A model generated the notes under the pieces. That model saw only the letters and a program-made list of their open reading frames with translations, made no database searches and was not told the DNA's origin. From positions 64,629,353 through 64,693,352 of the forward strand of contig NC_080175.1 of the NCBI RefSeq assembly GCF_950295315.1: a stretch of DNA of 64,000 nucleotides, written 5' to 3'. Positions 43,809 through 56,507 of this stretch are shown piece after piece (position 1 is the first letter of the stretch; each line of letters starts with the position of its first letter). The position numbers were made by a program, and so were the translations under genes. The DNA is from Erinaceus europaeus (lineage: Eukaryota > Chordata > Mammalia > Eulipotyphla > Erinaceidae).

Positions 43809-44416
43809 TGTTAGCGAGCACAAAAGCAAACCACCATCCACTGTAAAGAGGCAAAGATGTTTATTCACAAATTGCAATCTGGGCCAAGTGGTGACTGATG
43901 TTCATCTACCAAGCTCGACCCTGAACAAGGCTCAAACCACATAATTTATAGGAATTCAGACTACACTCAGGGAGGGGGAACACATCACCTTATCAGCCTA
44001 TATCCAATAACATGCTATAGAAAACGCAAAATCCAATCATTTTAAACTTAGCAAAAGCATGATCCATTCAAAGCAAAGCGCAGGCTAGTTTCAAACATTG
44101 CAAAATCACACAACCAACAGAATCTAGCCAGGTAGGGTCACCACATCCCCCCCCCCCACCACCATCAGCTGCCCCTTCCTAGAAAATAATTTCCTAGTGC
44201 AAAGGCCCTGATAAGCTCTACCTGTTTGCAGGGTCTTGGTAAACAACCGGTGACTTACTGATTCTTGGTAAACAACCGGTGGCTTACTGATTAGGTCCTG
44301 TTCTTCAAGGGGGAAAGGGCAAGGAATTTTCCATCTCACACTACAAGCAACTTATACTAAAAGGAACTTAAAAACTTCTGCATAAAAAGGGAACATCAAG
44401 GCTATTGACTTTTACA
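43809..44416 (-). mobile_element. Solo LTR, copy 1 (608 bp)
   Basis: On the - strand it begins TGTAAAAG and ends CGCTAACA, with AATAAA in 'gtgaataaacatc' shortly before the end. It is flanked by a 5-bp TSD CAAAA (43804-43808, 44417-44421). It is a sister of 46269-46852. It has an internal 29-bp tandem duplication at about 44234-44292 ('ttggtaaacaaccggtg' twice) not seen in the sister. No viral genes remain, as expected from recombination between two LTRs. Confidence 0.88.
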
Positions 44417-46268
44417 CAAAAGGATAATTTCAAGGTTTTTTTTGATATACACAGTAGGAAATATATTATTAAATGCACCTAAATATTCCAAGACTGATAA
44501 AATTTAATAGTAAGAAACTGAATAAAGATGCAGATATCAAAACTTATTCGTGGAGATTAATGGCATCTTTAATATCTCTGATGACAATTTCAATGTTCTT
44601 ATATGCATTTCTCAGTGATTACTTTTATTTTAAATTTTGATGACAATTTGAAGCACTATTTTTAATATTTTCAATTTGTGAATAATATTTAGAAAATAGT
44701 CTCTACAATACACTAGCTTTCTAGTTTTCTATGTTGCAAAATTTTAATTATATTATTTATTTCAAAAATTCTTGCTGGCTTCATGAGTGGGTGGAAAGCA
44801 GATTAAAAACAGGGTTTGGGGAAATGTGGAAGCTTTGAACAGGGTCTCCTGTCTACTTATCCTTATCTTAGGGGATCTAGATGATTTCATCTTTATTCTG
44901 CAATTCCCCAGCTTGTAATTAAATAAATTAAGACTCCCAGTAGTCTTTGAATTTAATTACAAATGTCATAGCATTGGTATTTATTACCTGGGAACACAAA
45001 ATACTGATAGTGCAAGTCTCTTTCTGCATTATCCCCATTTTTCTTCATCACCCCACATATAAGAGGCTCACATAGAGTTAACAAAGAACATTATCACTCC
45101 ATTATGAGGGTCTAGGTTCTTGAGCACTGAAAAAATATATATATGTGTATGTATATGGTAGAAACTTGAATCAGAATGCTCCTTCCTTACTGAATTTCGC
45201 CAATATACAACTTTAGGTATTGAAAAACATGGTTCCTTGTTACTACGCTTTCTAATATGTTACAGTTGAAGATGGAGTCCACTAAATTATATGTCTTGCA
45301 GTTTAAACAAAAGTGTATTTATTTCTGTTACTAATTTGTACAAAGCAAACAGGCGGTAAAGCTTGGCAGTTGACTTCTTTTTTGTAATGCAAGTGCTTGA
45401 CTCAGTCTGTGTGCATTCACTTCCCAGAGGACTAGCCTAGAGAAATACTTGGCCTAACACAGTCTGGCTCTCCCACTTAGGCTCCTTTGTTTTACAGATT
45501 TCAGCTAATTTAGATAATTGGACATCTGAACCTAGGTATATTGTTTCTTTTTTACCTTTTTTTTTTTTTAATTTCTTTTTCTCTTCCAGTGCTTTAACAT
45601 CCTTGATGTGATTTAAACCAAACAATAAAGATTAAGTCCTCAAAATCTTACAACCCCAATTTTTGCCCAATAAAAACAGGAATTCAAGCTCTCTTTTTTC
45701 TACCCACACTGTGACCTCACTGTATCCTGGGGTATGCTCTGCAATTCTCAGCAGTCTTACTGCATTAAACCTCTATTATATTTTAAGTACCTTAATGGTA
45801 ACTGCTGAAGGGCATTTTGTGATCCTGATCATAATAAAGCCCTAAGGACTGGTTAGGTCTGATAATATTGGCTGAACTGGGGAAAATGTCTATGGAAAAG
45901 TCACCGAGGGCCCCATATCAGTGCCTTCAGGCATTTCTACTTGTTAGTATTATTATCATTCAAGTCAGTGACCCTAAAAGAACAGGGTAGTCTGACATGA
46001 TCCTAGGTAGCTGAAGTGACCTGGATTTGATAGTTTTTGATACATTTGGTTAAATTCAAGAATAACTGATAGACTAAACCTAAAGTTGGAAGGAAGGACA
46101 AAACTCAGAAACTCAAAACACTAAGAAATTATAGACGCTCAAGAAGTGACTTTGACTGCATGATGTCCCCATTAGGATCCCACACATTATGTATGCCAGA
46201 ATGATGTTTCATTTATCCCTTTCTTTCACCTTCATCTGTCAATAAATGAAAAGAAATAAATCATTTTT
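44417..46268. other. Unassigned DNA between two sister LTRs
   Basis: AT-rich. No gag, pol or env motifs and no primer-binding-site-like sequence next to either LTR, so this is not a provirus interior. A T-run near 45550; otherwise nothing recognised. Confidence 0.6.
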
Positions 46269-46852
46269 TGTTAGCGAGCATAAATCAAACCATCATCCAC
46301 TGCAAGGAAGCAAAGATGTTTATTGATGAATTGCAATCCGGGCCGAGATGGTGACTGGTGTTAGTCTACCAAGCTCGACCCCAACAGGGCTCAAACCACA
46401 CAATTTATAGGAATTCAGACTACACTCAGGGAGGGGGAGCACATCACCTTGTCAACCTACATTCAATAACAGGCTATAGCAAACACAAAATCCAATCATT
46501 TCAAACTTAGCAAAAGCATGATCCATTCAAAGCAAAGCGCGTGCTAGTTTCAAATAAAGTAAGATCACACAACCAATAGAATTCAACCAGGCAGGGTCGC
46601 CACATCCTCCTGCCATCGGCTATGACCACCCATCCAGTAGACAGCACACCACAAAATCTGTGCAAAGGTCCTGATAAGGCTTGTCCCCAGGCAGGGTCCT
46701 TCGAACAATGGGTGGCCTTCACTGATTAGGTCCTGTTTATTCAAGGGGGAAGGGGCAAGGAATTTTCCACCTCATACTACAAGCAACTCATACTAAAAGC
46801 ACTTAACAAACAACTGCATAAAAAGGGAATTTCAAGGCTACTGCCTTTTACA
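46269..46852 (-). mobile_element. Solo LTR, copy 2 (584 bp)
   Basis: Same family and orientation as 43809-44416 ('tgttagcgagca', 'gcaatccgggccgag', 'accaagctcgacccc', 'ctacactcagggaggggg'). 5-bp TSD TTTTT at 46264-46268 and 46853-46857. Each copy has its own target duplication, so they are independent insertions. Confidence 0.88.
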
Positions 46853-46857
46853 TTTTT

Positions 46858-47269
46858 AAAATGGTAAAAACATAGAATTTCCTAAATACTATACATATGC
46901 AATGCTTTAACTTCTTTAAGCATCTATACAATTGGATTTCTTTGGTCATTGGATATGATTATTTTTCCCTTTACATTTTGAAGACATAATAATAGACAAT
47001 GTAAGAGTAGGAATGTCCTAGTTCTCTTGTATTTTACTATTCTAACTAATTTTAGCTTTGAAAATAATCAAATGAATACCGCAGACACAATATCATCCTT
47101 GATTATAGCTAAATTGTTTTTATTGTTGTTGGTAATGATACTTTCAAGTTCATAGTCTTTTGGTCACCCACCTGCTGCATAAGAATGGATTTTAAATGGG
47201 CAACCCACATCTGTGACCTTGGGAAAATTACTTCAGTTTCCAGTGGAGCAAATGAGGACAAAGAACTCT
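46858..47269. other. Unassigned
   Basis: Nothing recognised. Confidence 0.5.
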
Positions 47270-47345
47270 GGTGATTGGAGGAAGGTGGAATTTAATACCC
47301 TGTTACCCCATAATTTTGTAAATCAATATTAAATCATTAATAGAA
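47270..47345 (+). repeat. L1 3'-terminal scrap
   Basis: 'accctgttaccccataattt' and 'caatattaaatcattaatag' resemble the last bases of older L1 copies (compare 15600-15640). Confidence 0.5.
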
Positions 47346-47394
47346 ATAAGTAAACAAACAAAATAGAGAGAAAGAAAAAAGGGGAAAATGTAGG

Positions 47395-47540
47395 GTCATG
47401 ACCAGAGAGATGGCACAATGTGTAAAGCATTGGACTTTCAAGTATAAGGAGATTGATCCCTGGCATTGCATGTGCTAAAGTGATAATCTGGTTTTCTCTC
47501 TCTTTTTCTTTCTCATCAATAAGTAAATTGTTTTAAAAAA
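47395..47540 (+). repeat. Old tRNA-derived SINE, different family
   Basis: 'gaccagagagatggcacaat', 'agattgatccctggcattgc', pyrimidine tract. The head differs from that of the main SINE. Confidence 0.6.
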
Positions 47541-48484
47541 TGGATTTTGAGCTTGGAACACTTCCATACCAGGGACTAAAGAACCCAGATATCCTGTATG
47601 AAATATATTTTTAGTTACAAGCTCAATAAGTATCCTCTTTTTCATCCTCAGAGCTTCATATGTTACTGGTCAACCCCATTGTTATATGTTATTGATCTGA
47701 ACTGAAGACTCTCCTAGAAAATTAGTTAGTTGGTGTATATTTGAAATTAAATCACTGATACCAAGTGAAGGCCTTGCTTTATGCTGGAAGTTGAAGTTGC
47801 AGATAATATACTTTATAGAAAATTTGAGCTCACCTCTCAACAGGTTGGTTGTTTCCTTTTTGGAAAAACAGGAGAACACAGTGAATATATTAGGCTAACC
47901 TAGTCCTCTGCATAGCTGCTTTTGTATAATTAATGGCTCTATTTTTTCATGAGTTCCAACTAGTAATTTTGATAAGCAAGAATGACTAAACCAGTGACAT
48001 GAGGCCTTAGATGATTTTGAGCATAGGCTCCATACTTCAAATTTTGTTTTTAAAACAGTAACAGCTTTGGGCTAACAGAGAAAGTATAGTCTGTACTTTC
48101 AGATTCAGTTTACTTACATGAATGCTATTGAATGTCAGTTTTGCTAAAGCTCTTGGAATATTTACTGGTTAGACTTATTATTATAGGTAATGATTCAGAT
48201 AATTAATACACAGTATAGTGAGTCAGTGTTTTTACAACCCAGTGACATCTCTTAAAAGTGTTATCTGATTCATATGTGTAATATCACACCTTTGAAGTGT
48301 CAGAGGCTTCTTTCCTGCTATAATACCAGCTGAACTCTTACCATGTTAGCTATAACTGTGTTTTATTTTTTGTATTCAAACTCTCATTTCTGTAAGGTTA
48401 GTTCTGTAATCTATTCATCGATACCTAGTGAAGAAATACAGTAACGATTTTTTTTAATTTTATAAATTTTATATTGACTTAGTT
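47541..48484. other. Unassigned stretch
   Basis: AT-rich; nothing recognised. Confidence 0.5.
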
Positions 48485-48494
48485 CATAAATTCA

Positions 48495-49098
48495 TAGGCA
48501 GAGGATATGAGCAGAACATTTACTACAGAAGATATCCAAAAGGCTAACATACACATGAAAGACTGTTCCAGGTCGCTGATTGTCAGAGAAATGCAAATAA
48601 AGTCAACATTGAGATACCACCTTACCCCTGTGAGAATGGCATACATCAAAAAGGACAGCAGCAACAAATGCTAGAGAGGCTGTGGGGACCCTTCTGCACT
48701 GCTGGTAGGAATGTAAACTGGCCCAGCTTCTGTGGAGAGCAGTCTGGAGAACCCTCACAAGGCTAAACACGGACCTTTCACATGACCCAGTAATTCCTCT
48801 CCTAGGGATATTCCCCAAGGACTCCATAACACCCAACCAAAAAAAATTTGTACACCTATGTTCATAGCAGCACAATTCATAATAGCTAAAACCTGGAAGC
48901 AACCCAGGTGCCCAACAACAGATGAGTGGCTGAGAAAGTTGTGGTATATATACACAATGGAATACTATGCAGCTATCAAAAACAATGAGCCCACCTTCTC
49001 TGACCCATCTTGGACAGAGCTAGAAGTAATTATGTTAAGTGAGCTAAGTCAGAAAGATAAAGATGAGTATGATATGATACCACTCGTCAACAGATGTT
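48495..49098 (+). pseudogene. L1 ORF2 C-terminal remnant
   Basis: Encodes the far C-terminus of ORF2 ('MFIAAQFIIAKTWKQPRCPT', 'EYYAAIKNNEPTFSD', ending 'PLVNRC' and a stop at about 49098). It carries neither the endonuclease nor the RT active site, and the region contains a small deletion near 48690 relative to the full copy. Non-functional by truncation. Confidence 0.85.
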
Positions 49099-49284
49099 GA
49101 AAAAGAAGAACAGATAGGGAAACTAAAAGCAGGATTTGACTAAATCTAGAGTAGGGCACCAAAGTAATAACCCTGGGGTGAGGGTAAGGGTGGATATTCG
49201 GCTTTTCCAGGGCAGTGGGAGGGTCGGGGGGGAGTGGGTAAGTGGGATGGGACATAGTCTTTTAGTGGTGAGAATGGTGTTTAT

Positions 49285-49638
49285 CTCTTCTTCTTCTAGC
49301 GTTTGCCCTTCTTCCGTAGCCAGTCAACAGCGCCAGGTTGAGCCTGATGTAAAGTTTCGAGACCTCCTTTGAATCTGGAGCGGTGGAAGTCGTTGACTAT
49401 GTGGGTCATAGTCTGTCTGTACCAATAAGAACACATTTGGCAAAAGACAGCCCCTCAACATTAAGTTGGAGGACTCAAAGAGCAGGACCAACAGCTTGAA
49501 AGCTGTCAGGAGCTGCTTGTTGCTGGCTTTGAAAATGACTGGGATCCATGTGGATTCAGTCGGCTAGGAAGGATCGTCAGTTTCCCCAATGAATGGGTAC
49601 TCACGAGATGCACCACGGGAAGGTCGATCCAATGCATC
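49285..49638 (-). mobile_element. Non-autonomous, internally deleted Vingi derivative (354 bp)
   Basis: On the - strand, 49421-49638 matches the first 220 bases of the long Vingi (20825-21044) and 49285-49420 matches its last 133 bases (23763-23895) plus an AAG-type tail. The 2718 bases between, covering almost all of the endonuclease and RT, are absent, with a clean junction at 49420/49421 and at most one base of microhomology. By hand I count about a dozen mismatches to the long copy (roughly 3-4%). It keeps both ends and the tail but cannot encode enzyme, so it depends on a long Vingi for mobility. It lies in an L1 3' UTR; no convincing TSD, and perhaps ~10 L1 bases were lost. Confidence 0.9.
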
Positions 49639-51007
49639 TATTAATTTTAGTCATATAAATCACTATTTAATTAATATGAGAGGGGAAAAATTGATTGTAT
49701 GTCTCAAACTTTTTAAAGCACAGACTGAGTATTTTTAATACATAGTCTGAGTCTTTGATATATTGACTCTCTCAAAAGCCTAGACCAGGGAGAACAGAAG
49801 CAACCAGTGGCACAGCTATATACAAATAATGTCAAAAGACATAAATTATGGTCATGTTGTATATGATACAGCAAATCCTAACAAAGGGATTTTTCAAAGT
49901 TAACTCAATTACCAAATAATGTGATTATAAAAGTAGACTATTATCTTCTTGAAACCTAAGACAGCAAGGACCTCACATTTCCACTATAAACCTATATTCC
50001 CCCAACTTTAGGGTGGGGCACAATTTCAAGCATGCTTATCTCAATTCATACTAAATAATATTGCATCTGCAGATCCCAACCTAATCAACACAATGAGTAC
50101 CACCTCAGCATGCTTCACTTCAGACTGTGTCCAGAGACTTCAGTTGTGGAATGACAACCCTTCAGCTTCATTACTGGAGTGGGACCTTTCCTTTCATAGT
50201 ATTCTCTAATTCCATTTCAGGCAGTTCACTTCCAAACAAAGTCCCAAAATTTAGATATAGACTAGTTTCCATGAGATAGAGCATATGTTCACATGTATCC
50301 ATAAACTAGAGCAAAGTATATACCTGAAAGTAAAAGTACACAATAGTCTGCAGTGAGTACCCCCAACACTTCATCTGCACTCTTCCAGCCTTTAGGTCCA
50401 TAATTGATGAACAATTTGTTTGGCTTTGTATGTTAACTCTCTTTTCAGCCACCAGGTTCCAGATGCCAGCAGGATGCTGACCAGACTTCCCTGGAAAGAC
50501 AACCCCACCTATGTGTCCTGGAGCTCTGCTTCCCCAGAGCCCCACCCTACTAGGGAAAGAAAGAGGCAGGCTGGGAGTATAGATCAACCAGTAAATGCCC
50601 ATGTTTAGTAGGGAAGCAACTACAGAAGCCAGATCTTCCACCTTCTGCATCCCACAATGACCTTGGGTCCATACTCCCAGAGGGCTAAAGAATAGGAAAA
50701 CTATCAGGAGAGGGGAGGGGATACGTAAATCTGGTGGTGGGAATTGTGTGGAGTTGTACCCCTCTTATCCTATGGTTTTGTTAATGTCTCCTTTTTTAAA
50801 TAAATAAAAAAATCTATTATTCATAATGTAAGATTATATCAATTATTCCATATTAAATTATTAGCAGAAGTGGTATTCTCATTTCTAAACACCAAGTTCA
50901 TAAAAAATTAAGAATGGTAGCAATAGCGCCTTCCACACATACTTTTACTGATAATTGGGTAAATTAAGTAGAAATTTGGCATTTTTTTCATATTAGAAAG
51001 ATTACCA

Positions 51008-51195
51008 TAGGAGCTGGGTAGTGTCATGCCCAACAGATAACATATGCCACTATGTGTGAAGCTTCACCTGCTTCACCTGCAGGGGTGAAGCTTCACAAGT
51101 AGTAAAGCAGAGCTTCAAATGGTTCTCTTTCTCCCTTTCCATGTGCCTCTTTTCTGACATTTTGTCTCTGTCCTATCAAATAGAAAGAGAGAAAT
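51008..51195 (+). mobile_element. Diverged SINE
   Basis: 'gagctgggtagtgtcatgcc', 'cacctgcaggggtgaagc', 'cttcacaagtagtaaagc', 'tctgtcctatcaaatagaa'. The paired arms are partly duplicated at 51055-51095. Confidence 0.75.
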
Positions 51196-51224
51196 GAGTT
51201 TCTGGTGGTGGAAATTGTAACCCT

Positions 51225-54200
51225 CTTATCCTATGGATATATATATTCAATATTGATTTACAAAATTACATGTCAACCAGGGTATAATTCCATCCCATTC
51301 CTACCACAAGAGTTCTGAGTCCCAAGTCCCTCCATTGCAAACCACCACAGTTCTCCCAAGATTGCAGAAATGGGTTAACTGTCATCTCTACTGTAGACTG
51401 TCTACATTTGTACATATTTACCCATTTTTTTCCATATCCAGTTCCCTCTTCCCCTCCAAGTCACACATCACCCTATTGACACATCCAAATTTCTCTTTCC
51501 TTTTTGTTCCCTCTCTCTGGGACTTAATGGAACTGGAATTCAGAGTCCTGTTATCCACTTCCTCCTATCATTTTTTTTTCTACCACTGGGAGTATAGATC
51601 AAAGTTGGTTTGGTGGTGCAGAAGTTAGGAGTTCTGGCTTATATCCATATCCCCAGTCTGTTTTTGTCTTTCCCTAGTGGGGTAGGGCTCTGGATAAGTG
51701 AGGTTCTAGGACATATTGGTGAGGCTATCTTCCCAGAGAAGTCAGGGTGGAATCATGGTTACATCTGCTATTTGGTGTCTAGTATCTATAACTTTGTTAG
51801 ACTGTATGCCATCTAAAGTGAGTGTAGGTACCAGTCCCAAGTGTTAGCTAAATTCTCACCAGGTTTGAAGGGTTACCAGGTTGACATTTCAGGCTCCATA
51901 TCTCTGGTTTTATTCAGTAGCAGCATAATATGTGACAGCAGCTCTAGTAGCAATTTGGTTGAGGTCACCATAGGTGGTATGGTGGTAGGGAATCAAGAGA
52001 GAAGAAATATCAAGACATACAGGCATAATCCTAGAGGTTCTAGGATTAGGAGAAATGAGGACCTCAAATAGAATGCAAGGAGTTTCTTGTAGTCTTAGAA
52101 AAAGTTTAGAATAGGCATACTTAATTCTTATTTAAGACAGATTATCTGGGGATTTATTTTTTATTTTTATTTTTTGCCTCCAGGGTTATTGCTGGGATTC
52201 AGTGTCTGCACCATGAATCCACTGCTTCTGGAGGCTATTTTTTCCCTTTTGTTGCCCTTGTTTATTATTGTTGTGGTTATTATTATTGTTGTTGTTGGAT
52301 AGGACAGAGACAAATGGAGAGAAGAGGGGAAGACAGAGTGGGAGGGAAAGATAGACACCTGCAGACCTGCTTCACCCTATATGTGGGGAGCTGAAGGCTC
52401 AAACCAGGATCCTTACGCTGGTCTTTGTGCTTCGCGCCATGTGCATGTAATCCCCTGCACTACATACAGTCTGTCCCCTGGGGATTTGTTTTATATGCTA
52501 ATCCAATGGTTAGCATCTATAGTAATATATTAGATCTTACTTTGCATTGTGGCTTTTCACTAAAGGTATATGAACATTTTCATATTTTAGATACTCACAG
52601 GGCCAAAATATCTTGATCTGTCTGCCCTAAAGTTGTAGTTGACTTAGATGTTTAAAAAGCTATATGTGCACATATATATTTAGAGTTCCTTGAACAGTAT
52701 AAGCCCAGGTTCAGAGTTTGATTTTTTACAAATCTGAGGTATTGATTATTTAGGCTAAAGCAAATGTTTGTGCTTAGAGCTATGACATAGGCAGTTAGAG
52801 AACTTGAAGTATTATGTCTATTCTTACTTTGACATGTCACATTAATGGTGATTTATGAGACTATAAATCAAAAGGATTATAAATTCACGGCTTTCCTGCC
52901 ACTGAGAATCTGGGCTTGCCTCTCATACCTCTCTGTAACTATTATAGATCTCCACAGTCTAAAATTTCTGTTCCCAGCTTTGTTTTGTGGTTATCATAAG
53001 TGTAATAATTAGTATTGTATATCTAGAAAAAGCTTTTTAAATTATATCTTGATTAACATTTGACAGAACTGTTTTGTCCTTTAATTATTTCCCCTATTTT
53101 ATTGTTCTTTCCTATTTTTAATGTGTTCCTAGTTCTATTCTACTGCTGTTCACCCCACTTGGAATGTATATTCCTTTGTTTCCTACTTTCTTGTGGGATT
53201 CTGTAGTTCTTGTAAGGTGGGTATAATTGTGGCACACCCCTTTAGTTTTTCAATATTTAAGAAAAACTTTATTTCTCCCTCATATTTGAAGAATAATTTT
53301 GCAGTATACAAGATTAGCGGCTGGAATTATCTCTTTAGAACTTTGTATATGTCATTCCACTCTCTCTTTGACTCGAGGGTTTGTCAAGAGAAATCTGATG
53401 AAAGTCTGATAATTCTGCCTTTGGAAATAACTTTTTTCCTTTCCCTAGTAGCCTTCCAATTTTTTTCCATGTCATTTGAGTTTTGATAATTTTACAATTA
53501 TGTGCCTTGGCATTGCTCTTTTTGTTTTTTATAAATTTAGGTGAATGTTCTACATGTTGAATGAAAATGTTCTAAGGTTTTCCTAAGTGAGGGAATTTCT
53601 CAGCTAAAATTGCTCTGAAAATGGTCTCTGGGCATTTGACCTTATCCTCATCCTCAAATATACCTAGCCTTCTTATATTTAACCTTTTGATGGAGTCTGC
53701 CATTTCACAGAGAGTTGCTTCAGTCTTTAAGAACCATTTCTCTCCCTCATCTTGGAATTAAAAGAGTGGAGTAGTTGTATCTTCTAGATTGGAAATTATT
53801 TATTCTGAATGTGTGATTCTGCTTCTGAAGCCATTTACCTTGGTGTGGATTGCAGTTAAAGTGTCTTTTACTCCTTGGAGTTCTGTTTGAAATTTTTCTG
53901 TCATGCTTCTAAACTGCTTACTGAATTCTGATTGAAGTTCTTTCAAGCTTTGAAGATTTTTAGCAAACTCTGTTCTGAGTTTCTCTCTTGCGTATTTTAA
54001 TTCCTTTGTAAATGCTCTTTCATGTCATTTTAGATTATTGAAGAGTCCTCATAATGAGCTTTCTGTAGTTTGTCCCTGAGAGTCTCTAAATCTATAATTC
54101 CTTGGATTCCCTTCCTCTGTTTCATTTCTGTCTCGCTGTTATGGCATGAGTAGCTTGCACATTTATTGTGCTGGTTATTGCTGGCCAGTGGGTGGTGGTA

Positions 54201-54668
54201 TTGAGTTTTCTAGGTTTCTCTTGTTTGTATGATCTATGGTAGGTGGGATGGGGTGGAGGGGTGGTTGCTTTGAGCTGTCTTTTGGTCACAAACGCTCTGT
54301 TTTGTTGTGTCCTTGCATTAAATTCATAAGGCTAGAAAACCCTGAGTCAAAGATTGAGAGGTTTTAAGCAACTTTTTCCTTTCTTCCAGTGATAGGAACA
54401 ATCTTCACTGTTTTTTGTGCTTAAAGTGAAATAACCAAAAGGGTTCAGCTCAACTCCATGCTGCCTGGAGCTCTGATTTGACTATATTGTTCTTTCAGCC
54501 TGTAAATTTTTTTGTTCCAACTGCATGTGAGCATCCACCTGAGGCTGAAGACATTTGAGCTAAATATTATGAGTTCAATTGGGTCTCTTTTGTTGTATTT
54601 ATTTGTTGTTTTGTCAGAGGAGATAATTTGATCCCAGTTATTCCATGGCCACACCTCCTGGGAGTTTC
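51225..54668 (-). mobile_element. Decayed HAL1-like (half-L1) element
   Basis: Left end (3' on the - strand) is an L1-type 3' UTR ('cagggtataattccatccc', 'tagtggggtagggctctgg', 'ctaggacatattggtgag'). The middle, about 53200-54100, has the layout of antisense HAL1/L1 ORF1 ('atttgaagaataattttgc', 'atgtcattccactctctc', 'ctgatgaaagtctgat', 'gggaatttctcagctaaaat', 'tttgatggagtctgcc'). The right end 'ccatggccacacctcctggg' would be the 5' start. No endonuclease or RT sequence lies between ORF1 and 3' UTR, which defines HAL1. Reading frames are lost. A SINE interrupts it at 52156. Confidence 0.6.
52156..52477 (-). mobile_element. SINE, long variant, with TSD
   Basis: Long-variant block 'ttttgcctccagggttattg', 'ccactgcttctggaggct', then common tail, body and head. 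10-bp TSD CTGGGGATTT at 52146-52155 and 52478-52487. The right arm of the body hairpin ('ctgcaggtg') is degraded to 'ctatatgtgggg', and the GTGAAGC arm is missing. Confidence 0.9.
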
Positions 54669-54699
54669 TTTGATCATTATTAAATCAATTTAAAAAAAG

Positions 54700-54772
54700 T
54701 TAAATAAAAATGAAAGGAAGGAAGAGAGAAAGAAAGAAAATGAAGAAAAAGAAAATGAAGAAAGAAGACTAT
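54700..54772 (+). repeat. A/G-rich low-complexity tract
   Basis: GAAA/GGAA runs such as 'gaaaggaaggaagagagaaa'. Confidence 0.85.
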
Positions 54773-56507
54773 GTCTGGGCTTTATATATGGTAACTAAGG
54801 CTAATTCTAAGTAAAACTCTCTGAGTATATTTTATTTTCTTTTTGTTTTTTAAGGAAAAAAACAATGGCTTTTTATATTGTAAATATTAAAAGATCAATT
54901 TATTTATTGAATTTAATGAAAGACACAGAGAGGCAGAAACCAGATCATTTTTCAACTCCAGAATATGGTGGCATAAAGCATAGAAACTGGAACATCTGTG
55001 GCAATATCAGTATATATTCAACCAAGAAAAAAAAATTCTAGCCTTTAGTTGTGCAGTATATGATTATTATGGACTATAGCTTTTCTATTATTGTAATACA
55101 TTTTCTCTCTCACCTTGCTTCTCCCTCTCTTTCTTCAAATAGTGACACTCTATTACTATTTTCCTATAAGTCTTACCATTTTTCCCCTAGAGGAAGCTAG
55201 GAAGATGAAAGCAGTATATTAAGGCATATTAAGTGACAGTTTCAATCTTGTTTCTACCTTCATTCTCAAATCTCAAGCAATTTGACAATTTGAAATTCAT
55301 TGGGAGTTACTATAAATTTAACTTTATGTTATATGTGTGTTTGCCCAAGTTTTCTCTAAGTTTTCTCAAAGTCTTCTTTGAGACAGGCTCTCATCTTCTG
55401 CTTGTCTTCACTCAAATGCACTGCTATATTCATAGACAACACCAAAATATGCTCTGCACACATATGAACACTCTTTATACAGTCTCATTGTTATTTCAAA
55501 CCTACCTCACAATCCTAAATTAGATCTACTGAATGTTTTTCTTATTATATCTATATCTTCTCCTGTAGATTGTATATTCTAAAATGAGATTTTGCTTGTT
55601 GATTCATTAATTGATAAATCCTTAGTGATGACCAGTACTTGAAACTCATTGAACAAATGAAAAATAATAACAAAAAAAGTCTCTGTTTCTCCCTAAGGAT
55701 TGCTCATAGAATTGAGTGGAAGTAGAAGACTTATTTTGTCATATAACAATATAGTAAAATGTGCTTCTTTGTGGTATATTGTACTATCAGATCACAGAAT
55801 CGGTGATTTTCAAATTTATTAGAAACAAAGGTGTTATTCCCAAAGTAAATTTATAAACATCTGAAAGAGTATTCTTAAGATTCAGAGACTAGGTATGAAG
55901 TTGTCTCTTCTATAAAATAGTGTAGATACTGAAGAAATTTCTCAGTACACTAAACAAAGTAATTCAAAATTTAAAAAGCCACTTTTAAAGTGTTTCTTTC
56001 AGTTTTTCAATTATGTGTAACTCTAAAATATTTATATTTCACATATTTCAAAATAAAGATTGAATCATGAGGGGAAGTTAGGAAATTCTCTAAAGGTCTG
56101 AAAACAACATTAGGAGAAAAGTGTCCAGGTTAACTTAATATGCATTTTTGACTAGTCAGACACTTTTTTAATAAAAGCATCTCTGTCTTGGGGGATGGGG
56201 GGGAAGTCAAAGCTCTTTCAAATGAGATTTCATTTTTCTAGCCCATTTGAATGTACTAAATCATTTTTATTCAGTTATTTATATTGACTTTATAATCTTA
56301 CTGAGTCAGTGAAAGAGTTCAAGGAAATGAAATAGACTTAGCACTACAATACAACTTGAATCAGCAAAGAAATAAATGTGTTGTTCTATCAAATCCCACT
56401 GCCACAATAACTCTGTCAATTTATTTGAAAAATGTACAGACCTGGAGTTTCAGCACCACTTAACAACCAAGGCAAACAAAGTGAGTACAGTAAGATACAA
56501 ATCTTCT
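54773..56507. other. Unassigned 1.7-kb stretch
   Basis: AT-rich, no recognised repeat or gene. Confidence 0.5.

Larger units (their letters stand above)
48485..50810 (+). mobile_element. 5'-truncated L1 carrying a Vingi insertion
   Basis: Begins within the ORF2 C-terminal region (matches 12215 onward), continues through the ORF2 end at about 49098 and the whole long 3' UTR to the tail 'aaataaataaaaaaatct'. At 49285-49638 the 3' UTR is interrupted by the short Vingi derivative; the L1 text resumes with 'agtcatataaatcactattt'. Confidence 0.9.

Noticed and set aside
45560..45850. Another LTR, from several AATAAA-like signals
   Set aside because: No TATA box, no TG/CA borders and no related copy in the window.
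43809..46852. One complete provirus with two LTRs
   Set aside because: Each LTR has its own target duplication and no viral coding sequence lies between.
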